A stretch of 64,000 bases of DNA, from positions 1,426,001 to 1,490,000 of the forward strand of contig JADJJR010000001.1 of NCBI GenBank assembly GCA_016706425.1, read 5' to 3'. Within the stretch, counting starts at the first letter, position 1. Every line of letters begins with the position of its first letter. The stretch is from Elusimicrobiota bacterium. GTDB taxonomy: Bacteria; Elusimicrobiota; Elusimicrobia; FEN-1173. Below the pieces are notes generated by a model. It ran no database searches, had not been told where the DNA came from, and saw only the letters and a program-made list of their open reading frames with translations. Below are positions 35,961 through 43,605 of this stretch, one piece after another. The position numbers and the translations under genes were made by a program.

Positions 35961-37756
35961 ACATCCTGGGCTTGAGCTTTTTCTATCACGACGCCGCGGC
36001 GGCCCTTTTGGTCGACGGGCGCCTGGTGGCCGCCTCGGAGGAGGAACGTTTTTCCCGGGTCAAACACGATTCGGCCTACCCCGAGCGGGCCATCGCCTTT
36101 TGCCTGGCCAAGGCGGGGCTGACCGCCGCCGATTTGGATTGTGTCGTTTTTTACGAAAAACCCTTTCTCAAGTTTCACCGTTTGATCCAAACCCTGGCCG
36201 ATTACGCGCCCCGGACCGGCCTGGTCTTCCGCGACGCGATGGTGAGTTGGTTGGGGGAAAAGCTTTGGATCAAGCCCCTGGTGCGCGAAAAGCTGGGCGT
36301 TCCGGAGGACCGGATCCTTTTCTCGGAGCACCATCTCTCCCACGCCGCCAGCGCTTTTTTTTGTTCGCCCTTCGCCGAAGCCGCCATCTTGACGGTGGAC
36401 GGCGTGGGGGAATGGAGCACCGCCACCCTGGGCCGCGGGACCGCGCGGTGGGGCGACGCCGGGGAAAACAAAATCGACCTTTTTTCCGAAATCCGGTTTC
36501 CGCATTCGCTGGGATTGTTGTACTCGGCTTTCACGGCGTTTCTCGGTTTCGAAGTCAACGAAGGCGAGTACAAAGTGATGGGCATGGCGCCCTACGGGGA
36601 ACCGCGTTACGTCGATCGCGTGGAAAAACTGATGCGGCTTCACGCCGATGGAAGTTTTGAAATGGATTTGTCTTATTTTCGGTTTCCCTACCACCGGCGC
36701 GACACCTTTTCACCGAAGTTCACGGCGCTTTTCGGACCGCCCCGGGATCCGCGCGCGCGTTTCGTCACCCGCCGCTCCGGCCCGGCGGGCGAGGGGCCGC
36801 CCGCCACGGAAGGGGAGATGAACGCCAACCAACATTACGCCGACATCGCCGCCAGCGTCCAACGGGCCACCGAGGAGATCCTTTTGAAAATGGCCCGCCA
36901 CCTTCACGCCCGGACGGGCTTGAAAAACCTGTGCGTGGCCGGCGGCGTGGCGCTCAACTCCGTGGCCAACCACCGCCTGCGGCGGGAAACCCCTTTCGAA
37001 GACATCTACATCCAACCCGCGGCGGGCGACGCCGGCGGGGCCCTGGGGGCGGCTCTTTATGTGGAACACGCGGCCCTCGGCCGCCCCCGGCGGTTCGTCA
37101 TGGACCGCGCGGACTGGGGGTTGGCCGTCGACCCCGCGCGCGCCGCGGACTTTTTCCGTTCGGGGGGCATCGCCCACGAGACGCTGGAGAACGAAGAGCG
37201 TTTGATCGAACGCGTTGTCGATTGGCTCGGCAAGGGGCGGGTGATCGGTTGGGCCCAGGGGGCGGCGGAGTGGGGTCCGCGCGCCCTGGGCCACCGTTCC
37301 ATCCTGGCCGATCCCGGACGCGCGGGCATGAAAGACACCGTGAATATTAAAATCAAATACCGGGAACCTTTCCGCCCCTTCGCCCCCTCGGTCCCGGTGG
37401 AACGCGCCGCGGACTTCGTCGCTTTTCCCGACGTGGAGCGTCTCCTGCCCCCGCGCTTCATGCTGATGGTGGCCCCGGTGCGCCCCGAAAAACGCGCGGT
37501 CATCCCCGCCGTGACCCACGTGGACGGATCCTGCCGCCTGCAGACGGTCTCCCCCGACGTCGACCCGCTTTACCACCGGTTGTTGACGCGTTTCGGCGAG
37601 CGAGCGGGGGCGCCGGTGTTGCTCAACACCTCGTTCAATTTGCGGGGGGAGCCCATCGTCAACGACCACGAAAACGCCCATCGGACGTTTTCGGCCTGCG
37701 GCATGGACGCCCTCGTGGTCGGACCCCATTGGGTCCCGAAACCCGGGATCGATTAA
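35957..37756 (+). CDS. Carbamoyltransferase (NodU/CmcH/TobZ family)
   Basis: 599 residues. The N-terminal ASKHA/Kae1-like domain starts NILGLSFFYHDAAAALLVDGRLVAASEEERFSRVKHDSAYP. The metal/ATP-site histidines are in SEHHLSHAASAFFCSPF and the phosphate loop in LTVDGVGEWST. The C-terminal carbamoyl-phosphate domain includes GWAQGAAEWGPRALGHRSILADP and LLNTSFNLRGEPIVN. It transfers carbamoyl from carbamoyl phosphate to a hydroxyl, usually on a glycan or secondary metabolite. GTG 35957 overlaps the previous stop. Its stop overlaps the convergent SGNH gene. Confidence 0.93.
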   Translation: MNILGLSFFYHDAAAALLVDGRLVAASEEERFSRVKHDSAYPERAIAFCLAKAGLTAADLDCVVFYEKPFLKFHRLIQTLADYAPRTGLVFRDAMVSWLGEKLWIKPLVREKLGVPEDRILFSEHHLSHAASAFFCSPFAEAAILTVDGVGEWSTATLGRGTARWGDAGENKIDLFSEIRFPHSLGLLYSAFTAFLGFEVNEGEYKVMGMAPYGEPRYVDRVEKLMRLHADGSFEMDLSYFRFPYHRRDTFSPKFTALFGPPRDPRARFVTRRSGPAGEGPPATEGEMNANQHYADIAASVQRATEEILLKMARHLHARTGLKNLCVAGGVALNSVANHRLRRETPFEDIYIQPAAGDAGGALGAALYVEHAALGRPRRFVMDRADWGLAVDPARAADFFRSGGIAHETLENEERLIERVVDWLGKGRVIGWAQGAAEWGPRALGHRSILADPGRAGMKDTVNIKIKYREPFRPFAPSVPVERAADFVAFPDVERLLPPRFMLMVAPVRPEKRAVIPAVTHVDGSCRLQTVSPDVDPLYHRLLTRFGERAGAPVLLNTSFNLRGEPIVNDHENAHRTFSACGMDALVVGPHWVPKPGID

Positions 37757-38814
37757 TCGGAGGCGCGCGGCGGGTGGCGGTCGCCCACGGCGCGGGCGAG
37801 TCCATCGGCGAAGAGGCGGTTCAATTCGGGCCCGGGGTGTCCGTCCGCGGGGTTCACGTGCAGGGGGGATTCCGGAGGCAAGCGGCCCACCGCCTCCTCA
37901 AAACGGACCACCGCGAAGCCCAAGTCCTCCGCCGCGCGGGCGGCCTGGTCCACCCGGTCCGCGACAAACCGTTGTTCGGGGGTCGGGCGCGCGACCTCCG
38001 CGCTCGACCCCGGGCTCAACAGCGCGGCGAAGAGAGGGGCCGGTAGGCGCCGGCCGTCGGAAAACTTTTTGATGTCCCGCAACGCCTCCCGGAAAGCGAT
38101 CCACGTCGGGGCGTCCTCGGCGTAGGCCCGCCGCAACTGTTCCTCGTAATCGGGAACGCGACCCGACAATTCCGCCCAGCGGTTGAGGGCTTTCCGAAAT
38201 TGCCCGGCCAAACGCGGCAAGGCCACCCCGGCGAGGATTTTTTCGACGCGCCCCATCCAGCGACCGTGCCGCTCTTCAAACCGACGGTGTTCTTCGGTGG
38301 GGTATTTTTTCGCCGGATCCACATCGTTGAGTGAAAAACCGACCACAATCCGGTCCGGGGCCACCATCGGGCCGAACCCGACGACCACATCGCGCTCGAA
38401 CACGGTGGGCGCGCCCATGAGGCCCAAATTGATGACCTCCCAGCCTTGCCGGGGAGAGAGTTCGTTCAACCGGTCTTCCATCAACTCGGTGTAGCGTTGG
38501 GCGGGAGCGAGTCCGACCCCGAACGTCAAAGAATCGCCCACCACCATCACCCGCCGGACGCCCCGGGGTTTTGGCACCTCGAAACGTTTTTGACGGAAAT
38601 GCCACCCGTTCCAAACGACGCGATGGTCCGCCCGCCAGGGATGGCCCCAGGTGTAATACACCCCGTCTTTTTCACCGTCGACCGGCAAGCGGCGCCGCGG
38701 GTCCCGCAACCACAGTCCGAACTCCACCGCGTGGATCAAGAAAAGGATGGAAAAAAATGTCAGAGTCCCAAGGGCGATCAACCGGGGTCCGCGACGGTCG
38801 GGAAGGGCTTTCAT
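37753..38814 (-). CDS. Membrane-anchored SGNH/GDSL-type hydrolase-like protein
   Basis: 353 residues: one N-terminal membrane helix (LIALGTLTFFSILFLIHAVEFGLWL), then an SGNH-type domain with block I GDSLTFGVGL, a central VVGFSLNDVD and a late DGHPGPELNRLFADGLA that supplies the expected Asp-x-x-His-like dyad. It is convergent with the carbamoyltransferase and overlaps its stop, a pairing often seen in glycan-decorating clusters (O-acetyl or similar esters, inference). ATG 38814 is chosen; TACCAT lies 6 nt before it. An in-frame ATG at 38832 is an alternative. Confidence 0.75.
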   Translation of the reverse strand: MKALPDRRGPRLIALGTLTFFSILFLIHAVEFGLWLRDPRRRLPVDGEKDGVYYTWGHPWRADHRVVWNGWHFRQKRFEVPKPRGVRRVMVVGDSLTFGVGLAPAQRYTELMEDRLNELSPRQGWEVINLGLMGAPTVFERDVVVGFGPMVAPDRIVVGFSLNDVDPAKKYPTEEHRRFEERHGRWMGRVEKILAGVALPRLAGQFRKALNRWAELSGRVPDYEEQLRRAYAEDAPTWIAFREALRDIKKFSDGRRLPAPLFAALLSPGSSAEVARPTPEQRFVADRVDQAARAAEDLGFAVVRFEEAVGRLPPESPLHVNPADGHPGPELNRLFADGLARAVGDRHPPRASD

Positions 38815-38935
38815 GGGCCCATGGTACCACATTGTCAAAAGGCCGCCCGGAGCGACACTTTGGCGGTTTTGGGGTCGTCTAAAAGTCCAAAGGCGACCGG
38901 CACCCATCGCCCGATTTTAAATTCCAGGAGGAACC

Positions 38936-39343
38936 ATGAAGAAATCCACCACTGTGTTTTTGGCGGCGGGCTTGCTCGCCGTGTTGGGACTTTCGGCGCG
39001 CGCCGACGAGACGACCCCCGCGCCCGTTGCGACCGAGGGGACGACGACCCCGGAAACGATCAAACGGTCCGACGTTAAACAAAACCGGGGCGAACGCATG
39101 GAGCGCCAGGGCGAACGCCGCGAAGAGCGCGGGGAACGCATGGAAGAGCGCGGCGAGAAAATGCAGGAAAAGGCGGAAGAGGTGGCGGCGGACGGCCACG
39201 AAAAAGCCGCCGAGAAACTTGAAAACCGGGGAGAACACCTGGAGAACAAGGGCGAACGCCTTCAAAATCAAGGCGAGCGGCGACAGAAGCGCGGCGAACA
39301 CAAACAAAAACGCGCCAAGCGCATGAAAAACCGGGGACATTGA
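38936..39343 (+). CDS. Secreted highly charged repetitive coiled-coil protein
   Basis: 135 residues. A signal peptide (STTVFLAAGLLAVLGLSARA) is followed by a Thr/Pro linker. The rest is almost entirely Glu/Arg/Lys/Gly arranged in 7-residue repeats of the type ERxExRG (GERMERQGERREERGERMEERGEK; later ENRGEHLENKGERLQNQGERRQKRGE). A continuous charged helix or coiled coil is expected in the periplasm. A ribosome site (GGAGGAACC) precedes the ATG and a strong terminator follows. No family recognised. Confidence 0.75.
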   Translation: MKKSTTVFLAAGLLAVLGLSARADETTPAPVATEGTTTPETIKRSDVKQNRGERMERQGERREERGERMEERGEKMQEKAEEVAADGHEKAAEKLENRGEHLENKGERLQNQGERRQKRGEHKQKRAKRMKNRGH

Positions 39344-39355
39344 TTGTCATTCCAA

Positions 39356-39393
39356 AGGCCCCCGGCGCCTTGCGCGCCGGGGGCCTTTTTTTT
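39356..39393 (+). terminator. Rho-independent terminator
   Basis: A perfect 13-bp stem (39356-39368 with 39374-39386), loop CTTGC, then a run of eight or nine T. It ends the transcript of the charged coiled-coil gene. Confidence 0.92.
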
Positions 39394-39407
39394 GGCATGA
39401 TGAGACC

Positions 39408-40109
39408 GTGACGCTCCTTCCCGCCTTTCATTTCAAACCGGTGACCGCCGCCGAAATGCGTAGACGGGACGCCGCCGCCATGGAACGCGGTCTTTCCGAA
39501 GAGGTTTTGATGGAAAACGCCGGGCACGCCCTGGCGGAGGGGACTCTGTTGTTCCCGCATCGGGGCGCTCTGGTGGTCTGCGGCGGGGGGAACAACGGCG
39601 GCGACGGGCTCGTGGCGGCCCGGTGGCTGATCAAGGCGGGCCGGCGGGTGACCGTCTTGCTGTGGCGGAAACCCGAAAACTATCAAAACGCGGCGCGCGC
39701 CCATTGGCGGGCGCTTTCGGCCTGCCGGCCGACCGTGCGGATTTGGTCGCCCCGGCTTCGTTTGCCGGACCGGGGAGAACCCGTGGTCGACGCTTTTTTG
39801 GGCCTCGGTGTCCGCCCGCCCCTGTCCGAGGAGGCCCGGACGCTGATCCGATGGATGAACGCGCGGCGGGGCCCCAAAATCGCCGCCGACGTGCCCTCCG
39901 GCTTGGACGCCGACAGGGGCCGCCCCCTCCCGGAGGCCGTGCGGGCCCGATTGACCGTGACCCTGGGGCTTCCCAAGAAAGGGCTTGTTTTGTCCCGGGC
40001 GCGGCCCTACGTGGGGAAGTTGGTGGTGGGTGATCTGGGTTTTCCGCCGCGTCTTTTGCGATTTAACCGGGCGGGGCGCGGACAAAGGAAAATCGCACCG
40101 GCACTTTGA
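39408..40109 (+). CDS. nnrE: NAD(P)H-hydrate epimerase
   Basis: 233 residues of the YjeF-N fold. The conserved start is VTAAEMRRRDAAAMERGLSEEVLMENAGHALAE. The phosphate loop VVCGGGNNGGDGLVAARWL, VVDAFLGLGVR, and AADVPSGLDADRG follow. It epimerises damaged NAD(P)HX. Only the epimerase half is present; the NnrD dehydratase half, often fused, is absent. GTG 39408 lies 6 nt after CATGAT and has no ribosome site. A decayed relative sits 1.9 kb downstream. Confidence 0.9.
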   Translation: MTLLPAFHFKPVTAAEMRRRDAAAMERGLSEEVLMENAGHALAEGTLLFPHRGALVVCGGGNNGGDGLVAARWLIKAGRRVTVLLWRKPENYQNAARAHWRALSACRPTVRIWSPRLRLPDRGEPVVDAFLGLGVRPPLSEEARTLIRWMNARRGPKIAADVPSGLDADRGRPLPEAVRARLTVTLGLPKKGLVLSRARPYVGKLVVGDLGFPPRLLRFNRAGRGQRKIAPAL

Positions 40110-40217
40110 CGGGTTTCCCGGCGACCTTCAAAATAGGTTCAAGCCAAACGAATTGACCGAGCGGGGGAGGCCTCATTCAATGGGTGTCCTCGGGATTTTA
40201 GAAAACAGGAGACCGTT

Positions 40218-40952
40218 ATGGAGAATGAGAACACGAACCCAAAAGTTTCGGCCTGTTCCCTGTGTGAAAGGATCCCCGTCAAACCTTGTGATGTGAAAAA
40301 GGTCGGGGAGTATCTCGTCGTCGACTACAAGGTCAAGGTTTCCCGGCATTTGGGCTTTCCCTCCGGCGAAACGCACACCGTGCACGGATGGAAGCTTAAG
40401 CAAAGCCGTTTGATTCACACCGCTGTGTGCGACGCCTGCGTCATGCGGCACCTGCGGGAGGTCAAGCGCACGGCGCCTCGCAAACTCATGATCTTCGGGG
40501 CGTCCGCCGCGGTTCTCTTGGCCCTGATGATGCTCTCTTCCCACACCGGCTTCGATCGCCGGCACGGCATGATAGTCCTTTTGCTGTTATTCTCTTTCCT
40601 GTTTTGCCTGTTTGCGGCCGGCTACTATCTGCTGATGAGGTTCCAGGGTGAAAGCGGGTCTCTTTATGACTTACATCGGACCGCACAAAAGAAATTGATC
40701 GGACCGGCGCTCAATTCCAATTTCTGTGAGCCCGAAAAATTCCCGAAAGTCAAAGCGGGCGTGTTTCATCTTGTCGCGCCGGAATGGGAGGCCTTTGCGA
40801 AACGGTTCAATGAGCTGGAAGCCAAGACCGGCTGGTCTTACTTCCACTATGTGCGGGATTTCTTCCCCGGCGGCCCACAGATCTTGGATCCCGAAACCGG
40901 TGCAGCCTCCCAGAATGTCCCTCACCTGGGGGTTTATTTAGACGCGGAGTAA
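40218..40952 (+). CDS. Two-helix membrane protein with CxxC pairs, unknown
   Basis: 244 residues. The N-terminal domain has two CxxC pairs (CSLC and CDAC), suggesting a zinc site. Two adjacent membrane helices follow (LMIFGASAAVLLALMMLSS; MIVLLLLFSFLFCLFAAGYYLLM), then a soluble C-terminal domain ending FFPGGPQILDPETGAASQNVPHLGVYLDAE. Codon use is less GC-biased than neighbours. No family recognised; it stands alone. Confidence 0.7.
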   Translation: MENENTNPKVSACSLCERIPVKPCDVKKVGEYLVVDYKVKVSRHLGFPSGETHTVHGWKLKQSRLIHTAVCDACVMRHLREVKRTAPRKLMIFGASAAVLLALMMLSSHTGFDRRHGMIVLLLLFSFLFCLFAAGYYLLMRFQGESGSLYDLHRTAQKKLIGPALNSNFCEPEKFPKVKAGVFHLVAPEWEAFAKRFNELEAKTGWSYFHYVRDFFPGGPQILDPETGAASQNVPHLGVYLDAE

Positions 40953-41129
40953 CCCTTGGAATCCGGGGGTCGCGCAATCGGGTTGGTTCTGATCCCGACC
41001 CAGCTCGGTTCCAGGGCTTTCCCGGGTCGGCAGCTCACGCAAAAGGATTCAGGGGAAAAAGTTTTCACAATTGGCTTCTTGTTATAAAACCTTCAGGATG
41101 TCCGCCCTTCCCGGCCTCCATTTTTCGAA

Positions 41130-41298
41130 TTAACCCGGATTCCCCAGTTGATCGCGAGGACCGAAACGGAAAATACGGCCCTTTTTACGAAACAAAAAAG
41201 TGAGGGCGTAGCGGGGACGACGGTCGAACTTTTTTGTGAAGGAAAAAGGACCAGATTTCCCGTCGAATCCCGCGACGCAACTGGGGAATTCGGGTTAA
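41130..41298 (+). mobile_element. MITE-like element, copy 1 (169 bp, 21-bp terminal inverted repeats)
   Basis: The ends at 41130-41150 (core CCCGGATTCCCCAGTTG) and 41278-41298 (core CAACTGGGGAATTCGGG) are inverted repeats matching at 20 of 21 positions. A second copy in opposite orientation lies at 61396-61565. It encodes no transposase. It occupies the middle of a 536-bp intergenic region, just before the nnrE fragment. A target-site duplication is not obvious. Confidence 0.75.
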
Positions 41299-41304
41299 GG
41301 ATTT

Positions 41305-41427
41305 ATGGAATTGCTGCCCCCGTCCCGGTTGCGCGCCGTCACGAGCGAGCGCATACGCTCGCTGGACGCCCAGGCCATAAAGCTCGGCCTATTCGCCGAA
41401 GTGTTGATGTAAAACGCCGGGCGCGCG
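41305..41427 (+). pseudogene. Decayed nnrE (NAD(P)HX epimerase) 5' fragment
   Basis: Reading from ATG 41305 gives MELLPPSRLRAVTSERIRS..., then LDAQAIKLGLFAEVLM, a TAA stop at 41410-41412, then NAGRA. This matches the conserved N terminus of YjeF-N proteins (VTxxEM...EEVLMENAGRA). The TAA stands where the conserved Glu codon (GAA) is expected, a single G-to-T change. The rest of the gene is missing. The sequence after NAGRA is a GC-rich hairpin (GGGCGCGCG 41419-41427 with CGCGCGCCC 41449-41457). Confidence 0.72.
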
Positions 41428-41488
41428 CCATCGCCCTTTCGGCGACAACGCGCGCCCGCGCGCGAACTTCCATTTAATTAATGCGTTT

Positions 41489-41677
41489 TTATTTGGGGGT
41501 CTCAGCGGCCGGTTGCTCCACGGCGGGGACTTCCATCGCCGGGGCTTCCGTGGTCGCCGGCGCTTCCACCGGGGCCACAGCGGGCTGTTCCGTCACGGGT
41601 TCCGATTTTTGGCAGCCTCCGACAAAGAAAGAGGCCATCACCACCAACGTCAACATCAGCTTATGGAATGTAGACAT
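41489..41677 (-). CDS. Small Ala/Pro/Glu-rich lipoprotein
   Basis: 62 residues. A signal peptide ends in a lipobox (ASFFVGG|C), followed by QKSEPVTEQ and then a low-complexity tail of Ala-Pro-Val-Glu repeats. An AGGAG site precedes the ATG. Probably an envelope-anchored spacer lipoprotein. No family. Confidence 0.7.
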   Translation of the reverse strand: MSTFHKLMLTLVVMASFFVGGCQKSEPVTEQPAVAPVEAPATTEAPAMEVPAVEQPAAETPK

Positions 41678-41750
41678 GATTTCTCCTTGATGGGGGTTTT
41701 GAGTTGCGAACCCCGTGCCCTTATTCTACCAAGCCGTCGGCCCTTTGGGT

Positions 41751-41993
41751 TCAAATTCTTTTGTGCCCGCCGTCGCAAAACGCGCCTTTTTGTGAGTGCT
41801 TGCAGGCGCACCAGGCCACTTTGCCCGCTGTTTCAACGGTCACCTTGACGGGCGTGAGGCCGGTGCCGGAGGTTTTGTGGCTGCCGTCGCAAAAAGGCTG
41901 GGTTTGGGAATGGCCGCAGGCGCACCACCATTTGTCGCCGGGGGTTTCGTCCAACACGATGGGCGCCTTTTGGGCGATCTTGGGTTCGGTCAC
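41751..41993 (-). CDS. Tandem CDGSH-type iron-sulfur protein
   Basis: 80 residues containing two CDGSH motifs: CACGHSQTQPFCDGSH (complete) and CACKHSQKGAFCDGGH (Pro replaced by Ala, Ser by Gly, ligands retained). Each binds a [2Fe-2S] cluster through three Cys and one His (family knowledge). The GTG start at 41993 is preceded by GGAGG, so the longer frame upstream was rejected. It is divergent from the carotenoid operon. Confidence 0.88.
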   Translation of the reverse strand: MTEPKIAQKAPIVLDETPGDKWWCACGHSQTQPFCDGSHKTSGTGLTPVKVTVETAGKVAWCACKHSQKGAFCDGGHKRI

Positions 41994-42072
41994 AGATCCT
42001 CCGAAAATGAAATAATTGGCGTTCTCTTGTGAGATCGTAACAGTTTTATCCTTTTCAGGGAGTTGGCAAGCC

Positions 42073-43605
42073 ATGCCCCTCAACCCCGCCCGTAAAAAGA
42101 TCATCATTGTCGGCGCCGGACCCGGCGGTTTGACCAGCGCCATGATCCTGGCGCACCGCGGGTTCGACGTGACGGTGTTCGAAGCCAAGGACGTCGTGGG
42201 GGGCCGCAACGCCCCGATTCGCCTCGACGGGTACACTTTCGACACCGGCCCCACCTTCCTCATGATGCGTTTCATCCTCGCCGAAATGTTCCAGGAAGCG
42301 GGGCGGGACGTGGAAAAGTACCTTTCCTTCAAAAAACTGGACCCCCTTTACCGTTTGAAGTTTGAAGACCGGGACGTCGTCATCACCTCGGACCACGCCG
42401 CCATGCGCCGCGAGATCGGCCAGCATTTCCCCGGCAGCGAGGAAGGTTTCGACCGGTTTCTCAAAGAGGAAAAACGGCGCTACGAAAAACTCTACCCCTG
42501 CATTCAACGGGACTACTCGACCCTGGGCTCTTTCCTTTCCAAGGATTTGATGATGGCCGTTCCCGCCCTTTCGATCGGCCGATCGCTGTTTCAAAATTTG
42601 GGGCGTTACTTTCAACCCGCAAAACTCAAACTGTCGTTCACTTTTCAGGCCAAGTACCTGGGCATGTCGCCCTGGGAGTGTCCGGGCTTATTCACCATGC
42701 TGCCCTACATCGAACACGCCCACGGCATCGAACACGTGGTGGGGGGGCTGAACCAAATCTCCCAGGCCATGGCGCGCGTGGTGGCGGAGGAGGGCGGAAA
42801 AATCCGCCTGTCGACCCCGGTGCGCCAATTGACCCTGGAGGGCCGCCGCGTGACCGGCGTGGAGCTGGAAAACGGCGAACGGGCGACCGCCGACGAGGTC
42901 ATCATCAACGCGGATTTCGCCCACGCCATGTCCCGCCTGCTGCCGGCCGGAACGCTTAAAAAGTACGCCCCGGCCCGCTTGGCCAAGAAAAAATATTCCT
43001 GCTCGACCTTTATGATGTACCTCGGCGTCGAAGGCGCGGTGCCCCTCGACCACCACACCATTTTTTTCGCCAAGGACTACAAAGCCAACCTCCACGACAT
43101 ATCCACGCGCAAGGTTCTGTCCAAGGACATCTCTTTTTACATTCAAAACGCCTCGGTGACGGACCCGTCCCTCGCCCCGGCGGGCCATTCGGCGTTGTAC
43201 GTCTTGGTGCCCACCCCCAACCAATCGAGTTCAGTGGCCTGGGGGGAGGAGCGCGAGGCCTTCAAAAACCACGTGCTGGACTTGATCGAAAAACGGGCGG
43301 GCCTGCCCGATTTGCGGCGGCGGATCCGCGCGGAGCGTGTGATCACCCCGCTGGACTGGCAGGAGGACGGCCGCATTTACCTGGGCGCCACCTTCAACCT
43401 GGCGCACACTTTTTCCCAGCTCCTTTACCTCCGCCCCCGCAACAAATTCGAAGAGCTCGACCGATGCTACCTCGTGGGGGGCGGCACCCACCCGGGCAGC
43501 GGCCTGCCGACCATCTACGAATCGGCGCGGATTTCTTCGAACCTCATTTGCCGGAGGCACGGCGTGACCGTGCCCCCCGTGCCCGCCCTGCCGGTGGAGG
43601 CCTGA
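42073..43605 (+). CDS. CrtI/CrtN-family carotenoid desaturase or oxidase
   Basis: 510 residues. FAD-binding motif KIIIVGAGPGGLTSAMILAHRGFDVTVFEAKDVVGGR; substrate-domain segment LDGYTFDTGPTFLMMRFILAEMF; and the C-terminal CrtI signature CYLVGGGTHPGSGLPTIYESARISSNLI. It is the first of five co-directional genes with a staphyloxanthin-like order; it could be the desaturase (CrtN-like) or the terminal oxidase (CrtP-like). ATG 42073 fits the FAD motif position. Confidence 0.88.
   Translation: MPLNPARKKIIIVGAGPGGLTSAMILAHRGFDVTVFEAKDVVGGRNAPIRLDGYTFDTGPTFLMMRFILAEMFQEAGRDVEKYLSFKKLDPLYRLKFEDRDVVITSDHAAMRREIGQHFPGSEEGFDRFLKEEKRRYEKLYPCIQRDYSTLGSFLSKDLMMAVPALSIGRSLFQNLGRYFQPAKLKLSFTFQAKYLGMSPWECPGLFTMLPYIEHAHGIEHVVGGLNQISQAMARVVAEEGGKIRLSTPVRQLTLEGRRVTGVELENGERATADEVIINADFAHAMSRLLPAGTLKKYAPARLAKKKYSCSTFMMYLGVEGAVPLDHHTIFFAKDYKANLHDISTRKVLSKDISFYIQNASVTDPSLAPAGHSALYVLVPTPNQSSSVAWGEEREAFKNHVLDLIEKRAGLPDLRRRIRAERVITPLDWQEDGRIYLGATFNLAHTFSQLLYLRPRNKFEELDRCYLVGGGTHPGSGLPTIYESARISSNLICRRHGVTVPPVPALPVEA

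Noticed and set aside
40953..41480. Protein-coding gene of about 110 residues at 41148-41477
   Set aside because: The frame runs through the MITE-like element and the GC-rich hairpin and differs from the nnrE-like frame; no similarity to any family.
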